Below, piece after piece: positions 27,283 through 35,489 of a DNA stretch of 64,000 nucleotides. Every line of letters begins with the position of its first letter. Within the stretch, counting starts at the first letter, position 1. Under the pieces are notes generated by a model. That model saw nothing but the letters and a program-made list of their open reading frames with translations, had not been told where the DNA came from and did not search any database. Source of the DNA: Lachnospiraceae bacterium oral taxon 096 (GTDB taxonomy: Bacteria; Bacillota; Clostridia; Lachnospirales; Lachnospiraceae); the NCBI GenBank assembly GCA_018141845.1, contig CP073340.1:537001-601000 (forward strand), written 5' to 3'. The position numbers and the translations under genes are program-made.

Positions 27283-29062
27283 TTTCTGTTACCACCTCCG
27301 TACACTCGCAATCCACTCCGTTCTTTGCTCGTGAAAGACTATCGTCTTTCAAATTCCATCTATCTACCTTGTTCTGTGCTTCAACCATATCCTTATAGAA
27401 CTCACATCTTTTCATCAGCTCTTCATGGCTTCCTGCATCAAGAACAACACCCTTATCCATAACTATAATTTGGTCTGAATCTCTAATCGTATTTAGATGA
27501 TGAGCAATTGTAATGATGATTTTATCCTTACTTAAATCATCAATCGCTTCACCGATTAGTCTTTCATTTTCACTATCAACAGCTGCCATTGCCTCATCTA
27601 ATATTAAAATCGGTGCATTTTTCAGTATCATTCTTGCAATAGAGATTCTTTGTTTTTCTCCACCGGATAACTTAACTCCCATTTCACCTACTCGTGTTTC
27701 ATATCCATTTGGCAATGCTGAAATAAAGTCATGACATCTTGCTTTTTTAGCAGCTTCTACGACTTCTTCTTTTGTTGCATTTAGTTTCCCGATTGCAATA
27801 TTGTCAAAAATACTTAAATCGAAAAGAATGACCTCCTGTTGCACACTTCCAATAAGATTTGAAATATTTTCCTGACTGTAATCCTTTATATCTTTCCCAT
27901 TTATTTCTATTCGTCCGCTGTCAGCATCCCAAAATCCCATAAGCAAATTAGATACGGTACTTTTCCCACAACCGCTTGCTCCAACAAAGGCATTTAAGCT
28001 ATTTTTCTTAAAAGTCAAATTGATATCTTTAAGCTCAAAGCCATCTTTTCCGTATGCAAAATTCACATCTTTAAATTCTATGTTTCCAAATTCTAAACCT
28101 TGTTCTGTCTTTTTGTTTGGAAGTGGAACGGTTAAAACTTTTCCAATCGCCTTTAGAGCTTCCTTAAACACAATAGAAAAATGTTGTAGAGTGGCTGTCT
28201 TGCTTATGGATGCTGTAAACGCAGAGGATAGAATAATTGCGAGTATAAATTTAGGTGTTGTTATTTCTCCATAATAAAGAAATATACTTCCCAAAATCAT
28301 GACAATAACTACTCCAATTTCCATAAATATGTCAATGAGTCCCATTGGAATTGTAATTGCTCCCATGCTCTTTTTAACCCAGTAAATATACTCTCTTGCC
28401 GTTTTTAATGTTCTTTCGCTAATCTCCTCTTCTTTAGCAAAAGCCTTAATCACAGAGATATTTTTTACATATTCCATTAGCTCTTCTCTCATCTTGTTTT
28501 CATGGTTAAAGTAAATAGCAAAGTTCTTATCCATTGTTTTCTGTGAAAGAACTTTTACCAAATACATGAGTGGAACTCCGGCAATCATTCCAAGAGCAAG
28601 ACGCCAGTCTACAAAAATCATAGCTATGAAAATAATGGTAGGCAGAAGCGTAACTGCCATTATTTCAGGAAGACCATGAGCAAGGTATACTTCCACTTGC
28701 TCCACATCATGCTGAACAATGTTCGTAAGCTCCCCTGTATTATGTTCTTTGAAAAATCCCAAACTTAGTTTTTTTAGATGCCCAATAATATCTATCCTAA
28801 GTTCTGTCAATTTTTCGTATGCTTTCTCATGAGCAACCTTTATTGCAAAATAGTAAAACACACCTTTTAATACAAACGACATAAAGATTCCCAAGAATAT
28901 ATACTTTAAATTAGCTTCGTTAATATTGTTTGTGATTAAAGAACTAATCAAATATACGAGTAAGATTTGTGGTATCAAATCACATACTATTTTTAAAGCA
29001 AGAAGTGAATTGGATAAGCCATTTTTTCCAATCGCTTTTTTTCTTAATTCTTTTTCCGGCAT
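27275..29062 (-). CDS. ABC transporter half (permease + ATPase), first subunit
   Basis: 595 residues from ATG 29062 (GAAAGGAG upstream; a start at 29080 is less likely). The membrane domain spans about 1-310. The ATPase has GASGCGKST, LSGGEKQR and ILILDEAMAA, with an altered D-loop. It is the first transport gene of the five-gene cluster and is preceded by a palindrome (29086-29112) that fits a TetR operator. Confidence 0.9.
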   Translation of the reverse strand: MPEKELRKKAIGKNGLSNSLLALKIVCDLIPQILLVYLISSLITNNINEANLKYIFLGIFMSFVLKGVFYYFAIKVAHEKAYEKLTELRIDIIGHLKKLSLGFFKEHNTGELTNIVQHDVEQVEVYLAHGLPEIMAVTLLPTIIFIAMIFVDWRLALGMIAGVPLMYLVKVLSQKTMDKNFAIYFNHENKMREELMEYVKNISVIKAFAKEEEISERTLKTAREYIYWVKKSMGAITIPMGLIDIFMEIGVVIVMILGSIFLYYGEITTPKFILAIILSSAFTASISKTATLQHFSIVFKEALKAIGKVLTVPLPNKKTEQGLEFGNIEFKDVNFAYGKDGFELKDINLTFKKNSLNAFVGASGCGKSTVSNLLMGFWDADSGRIEINGKDIKDYSQENISNLIGSVQQEVILFDLSIFDNIAIGKLNATKEEVVEAAKKARCHDFISALPNGYETRVGEMGVKLSGGEKQRISIARMILKNAPILILDEAMAAVDSENERLIGEAIDDLSKDKIIITIAHHLNTIRDSDQIIVMDKGVVLDAGSHEELMKRCEFYKDMVEAQNKVDRWNLKDDSLSRAKNGVDCECTEVVTENV

Positions 29063-29085
29063 GAACAACGCTCCTTTCAAAATTG

Positions 29086-29112
29086 AATAATATTAAATTT
29101 AAATTCATTATT
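29086..29112. promoter_or_regulatory. Candidate TetR operator before the ABC/ECF operon
   Basis: AATAAT...ATTATT, a 27-bp AT-rich near-palindrome between the tetR gene and the first ABC gene, similar in make-up to the palindrome upstream of tetR itself. Confidence 0.4.
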
Positions 29113-29165
29113 AAGGTTTGAAGTAAGACTTTGCTGATTACGCAAAGTCTATTTTTTAGTGCTAA

Positions 29166-29738
29166 TTATAGGGATTCCACTCCCTTGTAATAACACCTTG
29201 CAATAAGTTTTAACATGTCTTTTGCCCACTTTTCACTTTGATAGTGCCTTGCTATTTCAAGAAGCCCCTCTGTAAAGTTACTAGCTAAAATATGGGCAAG
29301 CATTGGATCATATTCCTCTTTTGATTGTCTTTTTAAACTTACTTCAATATGAACCTGCATTTGTGATATGAGTTTGTGTTTGGCTTCTGTATGTTTTGTA
29401 CCTGAGCTTTTATCCATTAAAATAATTAACTTCTTACGCCCTTTTAATAGTTCATGAATATAGTTTTCTCCAACTTCATCAAACCTTTCAGAAGCAGAAC
29501 CTTTTTCCAAAGACTCCTCCTCATCAAAAGCTGACTCGAAATTTATATAAACAGAACTTACTACTGCATCAAACAAAACTTCTTTATTCTTGAAATAGGT
29601 ATAAATGAGTGCCACAGGAATATCTGCTTCTTTTGCAATTTCTGTTAATTTGGCACCTCTATAATCCTTTTTATAAAACACTTTTTCTGCTGCTTCAAGT
29701 ATTCTATTTCTAACTTCTTCTTTTAATACTTGTGCCAT
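29166..29738 (-). CDS. TetR family regulator of the ABC/ECF cluster
   Basis: 190 residues with an N-terminal helix-turn-helix (about 8-55, LTEIAKEADIPVALIYTYFKNKE) and a C-terminal helical sensor domain. It leads the cluster, 103 bp before the first ABC gene, on the same strand. Palindromes upstream of itself (29765-29794) and downstream (29086-29112) suggest it represses both itself and the transporters. Confidence 0.88.
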   Translation of the reverse strand: MAQVLKEEVRNRILEAAEKVFYKKDYRGAKLTEIAKEADIPVALIYTYFKNKEVLFDAVVSSVYINFESAFDEEESLEKGSASERFDEVGENYIHELLKGRKKLIILMDKSSGTKHTEAKHKLISQMQVHIEVSLKRQSKEEYDPMLAHILASNFTEGLLEIARHYQSEKWAKDMLKLIARCYYKGVESL

Positions 29739-29764
29739 AGCACACCTCTTTCTATTTCAATACT

Positions 29765-29794
29765 GAATTTATATTTAATAATAAATTATAATTC
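29765..29794. promoter_or_regulatory. Candidate autoregulatory TetR operator
   Basis: 30-bp near-palindrome running from GAATTTATATTTAAT to its inverted counterpart ending TATAATTC, 27 bp upstream of the tetR start. Confidence 0.5.
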
Positions 29795-29871
29795 AATATT
29801 TGTCAAGTTACATGTGGAAATTATGGTGTCCTTATGGTATAATTTAGTAGTAAATTCAAAACTTGCTTAAC

Positions 29872-29964
29872 GCTTGCTATCTAATTCATTCTTATGTAGC
29901 AAGCACAGTAAGTGTACGGACACTTACGGAAAAATTGATGAAGCAGCCCTTTGGGAACTGCTTC
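29872..29964 (+). other. oriT-like nested inverted repeats and terminator before mobC
   Basis: Three stems in a row: GCTTGCTA/TAGCAAGC (29872-29904), TAAGTGT ACGG ACACTTA (29909-29926) and GAAGCAG/CTGCTTC with a T-run (29938-29964). Closely spaced inverted repeats just upstream of mobC are typical of transfer origins; the third stem looks like a terminator. The nick site is not identified. Confidence 0.45.
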
Positions 29965-30036
29965 TTTTTTTATCAATTTTTGGCTTGTTAGGGAGAACCC
30001 TAATACCCTGAAAATCATACAAAGGAGGAAATATCT

Positions 30037-30393
30037 ATGGCAAACAGAATACGAAATGAACGACTTGAAATTAAGTTGACCAAAGAAGAAAAAACTCTTT
30101 TTGAGGAGAAAAGGAAACTTGCAAAGTGCAGAAATATGAGCCACTTTATCCGCAAATGTGTTTTAGAAAAGGAGATTTATCAGGTAGATTTAGAGCCTTT
30201 TCGGGATTTACAAGGCTTGCTTAGAGGTGCTACAAATAATATCAATCAGATCGCAAAGAGAGTAAATCAGACAGGTATCATCTATAAAGATGACATCCAA
30301 GATATGAAGAAAGTGATTGAATATTTTTCTAAAGAGTTGTGGCAAATTCACTCCCTGCTTCTAAAAAGAACTGCTGAAACGGAAGGGAAATGA
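30037..30393 (+). CDS. mobC: Mobilization relaxosome protein MobC
   Basis: 118 residues matching MobC: a ribbon-helix-helix N-terminal part (RLEIKLTKEEKTLFEEK), then RNMSHFIRKCVLEKE and NNINQIAKRVNQTG motifs. MobC binds oriT and assists the relaxase in nicking. It has a good AAAGGAGG site. The relaxase gene that should follow is only a fragment, so the system is dead or depends on a partner elsewhere. Confidence 0.88.
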   Translation: MANRIRNERLEIKLTKEEKTLFEEKRKLAKCRNMSHFIRKCVLEKEIYQVDLEPFRDLQGLLRGATNNINQIAKRVNQTGIIYKDDIQDMKKVIEYFSKELWQIHSLLLKRTAETEGK

Positions 30394-30395
30394 CA

Positions 30396-30530
30396 ATGGC
30401 GATTACAAAAACACACCCTATAAAATCAACATGAAATAAAGCATGGAAAACATATAGCCTTTAAGCCAAAAGATAAGCAGAGATTTACAAGAGCGAAAAC
30501 AATTGGCGAAGATTATACCGAAGAACGATT
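30396..30530 (+). pseudogene. Remnant of a MobA/VirD2-type relaxase
   Basis: It starts MAITKTHPIKST, the usual relaxase opening, then TGA. After a deletion and frame change it reads HIAFKPKDKQRFTRAKTIGEDYTEERL, a segment found further inside such relaxases. The catalytic tyrosine and histidine regions are absent. It ends where a reverse-oriented abiEii fragment begins. Confidence 0.7.
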
Positions 30531-30535
30531 AATGG

Positions 30536-30751
30536 TAGTGTCTATATCCATTGTAGCCCTTGCCTCTACCCCTACAAAGATGCTACCAACATTCCGCCTT
30601 TTAGGATAAAACTTCCATTGTATTTTGATAAAAATACTCGCTCTAAAAACCGCTCCATCATATATTTTCTAATCAGTACATGGGCTTCAATACCGACTTC
30701 TTTTGACAAATTTCGTATCAAATCTTTTAGTTGTTTTGATAAATGAATCAT
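30536..30751 (-). pseudogene. abiEii: 5' fragment of an AbiEii-type toxin
   Basis: The frame starts at ATG 30751, overlapping the abiEi stop codon (TAATG). It reads MIHLSKQLKDLIRNLSKE, then NGSFILKGGMLVAS and, after a one-base frameshift near 30,576, FVGVEARATMDID, the nucleotidyltransferase-like core start of AbiEii. The remaining two thirds or more are lost. AbiEii is the toxin of the type IV AbiE system, so no toxin can be made. Confidence 0.75.
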
Positions 30752-31344
30752 TATAATAACACCTCCAAATATTTACTTAACATATGGTTTACTCGAAGTT
30801 TTTTTGCATATTCCATAAGTAGATGCAAATTCTTGTCTTTACGCCTAATATACTGCTTCATTGCATCCTGAAAAATTTGAATTTCAATTTGTGAACGACT
30901 ACGAATCATATCACAAACAGTTCGCTCAGGATTATAGATGAAAACTTCATTTCCAAAAGGTGTTTTTGCTTTTGAAATCCCAAGTTCAAAAAAGTCTTTT
31001 TTAATAGAGAATACTTTTACACCATCTTCTCTTAAATGAGTGGCATTATATCCACTTTTTACCGTAACAGTATATTGCAGCGGCTCTTGATCCGTCATAT
31101 CAAGCAGAAACAAAGCTGTATCATGAGAAAAGATTATTTTCGGGCAACGAAGCTGTAATAAGTACAGTCCATCTTTCCATACATATGGAGAACAATAAAT
31201 TCCATGTGAAATACGCTCATAATTATATTTTTCTACAAATTTTGCCAAAGTCGTTTTAGAAATTCCTTTACTGATAACTTCTGAAGTTCTTAAAACTCCA
31301 TTACCTGCAGCTGAAATTTCCACAATCTGTTCTAACTGGTTCAT
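30751..31344 (-). CDS. abiEi: AbiEi-family antitoxin, orphan
   Basis: 197 residues from ATG 31344 (GGAAGTGAG upstream; an upstream in-frame start at 31530 would add unrelated sequence). An N-terminal winged helix (ISKTTLAKFVEKYNYERISHGIYCS) and C-terminal antitoxin domain with NPERTVCDMIRSRS match AbiEi. It represses its own promoter and counteracts AbiEii. The partner is truncated, so this is an orphan antitoxin, possibly still a repressor. Confidence 0.85.
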   Translation of the reverse strand: MNQLEQIVEISAAGNGVLRTSEVISKGISKTTLAKFVEKYNYERISHGIYCSPYVWKDGLYLLQLRCPKIIFSHDTALFLLDMTDQEPLQYTVTVKSGYNATHLREDGVKVFSIKKDFFELGISKAKTPFGNEVFIYNPERTVCDMIRSRSQIEIQIFQDAMKQYIRRKDKNLHLLMEYAKKLRVNHMLSKYLEVLL

Positions 31345-31447
31345 GAACTCACTTCCTTTCACGCTCTTATTATATATTATATAAGCGTAAAAGTAAATAT
31401 ATGAGCAAAAAAGCCGGTGCAGTCCTAAGACCACACCAACCATACAT

Positions 31448-31684
31448 TTATCTCTCCGTTTCTTTAGGTTTTTCTTTACTTTCTTTCGGCTTTTTCTTAT
31501 CTTCCGCCTGATATTCTTTGATAGCACCAAGTATGGATTTTTTACCGTTTTCTTGACCGTTTTCTTGACCTTTTTCAGAATTGAGCAAGGTATTTAACTT
31601 AGCTTTCATTTTTTCAACATCTGCTCTAAGCTGTCCGAATAGCTTTACGAAATCTCTCTGTTTAAAGTCCTTTGGAACTATTCT
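31448..31684 (-). pseudogene. C-terminal fragment of an unidentified mobile-element protein
   Basis: Open codons without a start: RIVPKDFKQRDFVKLFGQL, a coiled-coil-like stretch, a GQENGQENG repeat and a lysine/glutamate-rich tail ending KETER. The charged tail resembles ends of conjugative-element proteins, but I cannot name the family. Confidence 0.4.
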
Positions 31685-31729
31685 CTTTTTTTACGCCTTC
31701 TGATGCAAAAACTATCTCACCAACTGTTA

Positions 31730-31763
31730 AATCAACCCACCCCAACATTTGACAAAGAACCTT
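31730..31763. repeat. 34-bp direct repeat, copy 2
   Basis: One mismatch to 21885-21918. Here it lies immediately after the stop codon of the Lsa-type gene (on its downstream side). Confidence 0.8.
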
Positions 31764-33240
31764 ATAATTGTATGATTTTATTGGCTACATCTTCTACAAA
31801 TCGCTTATCGTGTTCCACAAATATAAGTGTAGGCTTTGCTTCTTTTATGATTTCCTCAATCTGTATTCTTGATATTACATCTATATAATTTAATGGTTCG
31901 TCCCAAACAAATAAATGAGCTGGCTTTGATAAACTTATGGCAATTAAAACTTTCTTTTTTTGTCCATCACTATAATTCTTCATATCAATTTCAAATAATT
32001 CTCTTGAAAAATCTAATTTTCTAAGAATTGTTTTACACAATGTTTCATCAACATCTTGCTTATGAATATACTCATTTAGGCTACCTGTTAAATCAGATGT
32101 ATCTTGAGGAATATACGATATTTTCAAATTACTTGCTAATTTTATATCCCCTGTATACTCGTGTTTTAAACCTAATAAAATTTTAATCAAGGTCGATTTT
32201 CCGCTTCCATTGCTACCATATATAGCTACTATATCGCCTTGTTTTATCTCAAAACTTAGGTTATTTAATATCTGTTTTTCTCCATAGTATGATGATAAAT
32301 CACCAACCGATATTAGAGGGTTTTTATGATGATGTAATGGATGTAATAATAGACTTTCCTTTGTTTCAATATCTTTCAGTAAATTCTGTTTTTCTTCTAT
32401 TGCCTTGTTTTGTCTATTCTCCAAATTCTTAGATTTTTTCATCATCTTGGCTGACTGATGACCTATATGTCCTTTGTCTGGTTTTACACCTGATACTTTT
32501 ACACCATTTTTAGTATTTTCAATTTTATCAGACCAAATTTGACTTTGTCTTGCAGCTTCTTTTAATCGTTTAATATCTTTTCTTAATTTCTCGTTTTCAC
32601 TGATTTCAAATTGGTCTTTCATTAATTTGTTTTCATACCATGATGTAAAATTTCCTGATTGAACATCAATAGAATTCCTGTTAATAGAAATAACATGATT
32701 GATACAACCATCTAAAAAATCTCTATCATGAGATATAAGCAAAAATCCTTTTTTACTTTTCAGATATTCACTTACAATTTTTCTTCCGTCCATATCTAAA
32801 TGGTTTGTTGGTTCATCAATAAGTAAAAAACCATCTTCTCTCGTAAACAAAATAGCTAAAAGGATTTTTGTTTGTTCTCCTTTAGAAAGCGTTTCAAACT
32901 CTCTGTAAACAAGGTTCTCATCTACATTTAGCAAATTAAGTTCTCTAAATAATTTCCATTCTTCCTCATCTGATATTAGTTCTTTATATAACTCAATCCC
33001 TAATTTTGAAGTATCAACTATATTTGGTGGAAATTTAATAAATTCAACATCCTTGGTTATTTTACCTTGATAAGTTTCTTGATTTAAAAGTAACTTAAAT
33101 AGAGTTGATTTACCAATTCCATTTCTTCCTATCAATCCTATTTTCCAGTTTGTATCAAAGGAAAACGATACATTTTCAAATATAGGTTTTACATATCCAT
33201 AATATGAGAAAGTGAGGTTTTCAATTTTAATTGCCGACAT
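31762..33240 (-). CDS. Lsa-type ABC-F ribosome protection protein
   Basis: 492 residues with two ATPase domains and no membrane segments, the ABC-F layout. The first domain has GRNGIGKST, LSKGEQTK and LLIDEPTNHLD; the second has GSNGSGKST, YSDGQKKK and FVWDEPLNYID. The linker between them (about 200-290) is the antibiotic-resistance domain. Length and sequence resemble Lsa(A)/Lsa(C)/Lsa(E) proteins, which displace lincosamides, streptogramin A and pleuromutilins from the ribosome. The gene looks intact and lies among mobile-element debris, so it was probably acquired. Assignment to a named lsa allele is not possible by eye. Confidence 0.9.
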   Translation of the reverse strand: MSAIKIENLTFSYYGYVKPIFENVSFSFDTNWKIGLIGRNGIGKSTLFKLLLNQETYQGKITKDVEFIKFPPNIVDTSKLGIELYKELISDEEEWKLFRELNLLNVDENLVYREFETLSKGEQTKILLAILFTREDGFLLIDEPTNHLDMDGRKIVSEYLKSKKGFLLISHDRDFLDGCINHVISINRNSIDVQSGNFTSWYENKLMKDQFEISENEKLRKDIKRLKEAARQSQIWSDKIENTKNGVKVSGVKPDKGHIGHQSAKMMKKSKNLENRQNKAIEEKQNLLKDIETKESLLLHPLHHHKNPLISVGDLSSYYGEKQILNNLSFEIKQGDIVAIYGSNGSGKSTLIKILLGLKHEYTGDIKLASNLKISYIPQDTSDLTGSLNEYIHKQDVDETLCKTILRKLDFSRELFEIDMKNYSDGQKKKVLIAISLSKPAHLFVWDEPLNYIDVISRIQIEEIIKEAKPTLIFVEHDKRFVEDVANKIIQL

Positions 33241-33286
33241 AAAAATACCTTCTTACAATCCTATTTTATTTAATATAATACCATTC

Positions 33287-33975
33287 CTAAGCCCTTTTTT
33301 CCATATCTAATTTTTGTAGTACTTGACAGTTACCTATAAAGTTAAAATACACATCAACTTGTTGTTTTCTGTCTTTTCCTTTTCTTCCTCCTGTTGATTC
33401 GTGGACTACAACTTTTTCTATATATTCATTTATCATTGGTACTGTCCGTTCCTCAATATCGGTATATTTCTCTATCTTTTTAGGAATTTATCGCTGTCAA
33501 CTTTTCTCTGATGATAGCTTTCTATTTCATCTTCAAAATACTGTATTTGCTTTTCTAAATCTTGTTGCTCCGTGTCATAGATATTAAATAATCTATCAAA
33601 GTGTTTTACAGGGATTTTACCAAGTGCATGGTCTTCATATAGTTTTGTAATTAGGGTTGTTAGTTCTTCATTCCTTGAGGACAATTTTTCTAATTTCTCT
33701 TTATATCCTTGATATTTTTCTTCTCGTTTTTCATCGGATAACTCGTTCATCACTTTTAGAAATTCTTGCTTTTCTTCTTTTGCAAAAAAGACTTTATCTT
33801 TGGTTAATATGTCTGCTATCTGTGTTACTCCATATCCCTCTATTACAAGCCTGTAAATGCGTTTTACGACCTTTGCACTCTCTTTATCGAAAAGTATCCT
33901 GTTTGTTCTTTGGGTTTCTAAAATAGCCGTATGGAACGCTTGGTGATACTCTTTTACCCTCTTCCATTCTTGCTC
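33287..33975 (-). pseudogene. Decayed large serine recombinase (DUF4368 type)
   Basis: Pieces in order: GKRVSPSVPYGYFRNPKN (recombinase domain), a frameshift, RIYRLVIEGYGVTQIADIL, an internal deletion, a coiled-coil section (EKLSSRNEELTTLITKLYEDHALGKIP), another frameshift near 33,472, and a DUF4368-like end KYTDIEERTVPMINEYIEK, VVVHESTGGRKGKDR ending at 33287. The catalytic N-terminal domain is missing. This resembles TnpX/TndX-type integrases of conjugative transposons. Confidence 0.75.
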
Positions 33976-34144
33976 TGAAGTCTTCTACCGGTATTTCTTC
34001 CAGTTGCCCTTTTTTCGCCATATCTTTGAGCTTGACTTCATTTCCATTTACTTTAACGAGTTTTTCAAGTCCTCCCAGTTTTTTCGCTTCTTTCATCATT
34101 TTTTTCAATAGCGTTAAAAGAAGTTTTCCGGTTACTAAAACCAT
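33976..34144 (-). pseudogene. Unidentified fragment fused to the recombinase remnant
   Basis: Reads from an ATG-proximal VTGKLLLTLLKKMMKEAKK to KKGQLEEIPVED before joining recombinase sequence. It may be the start of a PcfB/DUF3801-type conjugation protein, but this is a guess. Confidence 0.3.
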
Positions 34145-34777
34145 GAAAGGATTGTTGCCTTATAGTCTTTATAGGTCTTTCCGGTACTTTTGCTGTATGC
34201 GGATAGTCTTTCGATATAGTTATCAAGCTGTCCGTTCATCGTGATTTGCAATTCTGATACATCTTCATCTGTTAAAAACACATTTTGAAATGTGCCGAGC
34301 TTCATAAAATCTCTCTTACTATACTCACTCTTATTATTATCTATATAGTTAGGGTAAAGAGTTTTTACTTCCTGAAGTAAAAGTTTTTAACTTCAAGAGG
34401 TCAGTTTCTTTTATTTCCGATATACTCATAAAGTCTTTTACATAAATGATGTTCGGCTTTCCAAGTCCAAGTCTTACTCTTTCAATCAGTCCAATGCCTT
34501 TTTTGACATCAAGTTCATCCAATATTTTTATTGCCGTAGGCTTTGAGATATTTCTTCTTTTCATAATTTCTTCGACTGTGAAGTAGATAAATACTCTGCC
34601 TTCTTTGTCTATCCAGTTATTCTTAAATGACATTCCTGTCCGTTTCAAAAGCATGGAATAGAGTATGATTGCTTCGGCAGACAGCCCTCTAAATCCTTCT
34701 CCGGCAACCAATATCTCCGGCACTTTTAGAAAATTAAATCTCTCTGCTTCCCTGTTATAGAAATAGTCAAAGTCCAT
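34145..34777 (-). pseudogene. RepA_N-type replication initiator, frameshifted and truncated
   Basis: ATG at 34777 (AAGGAGG upstream) opens a frame with the RepA_N DNA-binding domain: FLKVPEILVAGEGFRGLSAEA, AIILYSMLLKRTGMS, RRNISKPTAIKILDEL. It stops at 34349. In the next frame the C-terminal part continues as LYPNYIDNNKSEYSKRD...TMNGQLDNYIERLS to about 34145. A frameshift near 34,370, within a repeated TTTTACTTCAGGAAG-like tract, separates the two. Such initiators belong to Tn1549-like conjugative elements. Confidence 0.75.
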
Positions 34778-34974
34778 AATTCCTCCTTCCTTGATTTTTT
34801 CGCAAAGAAAAAGACGATAGTTTTTTCTATCGCCTCCCATAACCATTTTATGGCAGCAAATACACACATCAGCATAAGTAAATATAGGATTGCTGTTCCT
34901 ACGCTAAGCAAGAATATCAGAAATGCAGCGAGGATACTTAGTGATAAGCTAAGTGGAAACAAGATTATTTCCAT
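34726..34974 (-). CDS. Small hydrophobic protein upstream of repA
   Basis: 82 residues with a long hydrophobic stretch (about 5-45) followed by a charged tail. A GGAGG lies upstream of the ATG at 34974. It overlaps the start of the repA frame by 52 bp. It may be a small membrane protein of the conjugative element; the second half may be incidental. Confidence 0.35.
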   Translation of the reverse strand: MEIILFPLSLSLSILAAFLIFLLSVGTAILYLLMLMCVFAAIKWLWEAIEKTIVFFFAKKSRKEELWTLTISITGKQRDLIF

Positions 34975-34997
34975 CTCATAAATACCCTCCATTTCTA

Positions 34998-35310
34998 TTA
35001 AATCATTTTAAAATGCCTTAAAGCATCCATGATAGCTTCCTCTTTTTCCGGTGTGCATTGTGGAATAACCTGTTTCTCTTTTTTTGATTTATTATAATGC
35101 TCCCTCAGTACAATTCCACATTTCTTTTTAATCTGTGCAATATAGAGTATCGAAACCTTTAAATCAAATTTTTCCAATATATATTCCTTAATTTGTGCAT
35201 AAGACGCTTTACTTTCAGCACTTGTCAAATCAAGCTAATCAAGCTTAATTTCAACATCTATATGCTTATCGACATCGAGTTTGGACAAAAGTGCTACCGT
35301 CTCCACATGT
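34998..35310 (-). pseudogene. Element-borne RlmD C-terminal tail with one nonsense codon
   Basis: Reads HVETVALLSKLDVDKHIDVEI, KLD, stop (TAG at about 35232-35234, expected GAG), LDLTSAESKASYAQIKEYI and on to DALRHFKMI. This extended tail is found fused to rRNA uracil methyltransferase (RlmD/RumA) genes where integrative elements have inserted at the 3' end. Here it is detached from any methyltransferase. The first 50 bp match the site at 17,907-17,962. Confidence 0.65.
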
Positions 35311-35328
35311 ATGATGTTTGCAATCCAT

Positions 35329-35481
35329 TCAACTGTAGATGTACCGTCTTGTGCCAGCCTGTTCTGTCTGCTGTGCCTGCTCTGTCCGGGCCGGCGCACT
35401 TTCATCTGAATCAGCGTTTGGATTCGCGCTGCTGCATGCCGCAAGGGACAGCGTGATGGTAAAGGCAGCGATAATTGACAT
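35329..35481 (-). pseudogene. 5' fragment of a lipoprotein gene
   Basis: MSIIAAFTITLSLAACSSANPN carries a signal peptide with a lipobox (LAAC), then a Gln/Thr/Ala-rich linker, and ends at a stop where the rlmD-tail sequence begins. It lies right after the alcohol dehydrogenase stop codon, so it was the next gene before the rearrangement. GC is higher than in the flanking mobile DNA, like the dehydrogenase. Confidence 0.5.
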
Positions 35482-35489
35482 CAGTTTCT

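Noticed and set aside
34998..35444. Two small independent minus-strand genes near 35,200
   Set aside because: They are one rlmD-tail sequence broken by a TAG codon, partly joined to a lipoprotein fragment in another frame.
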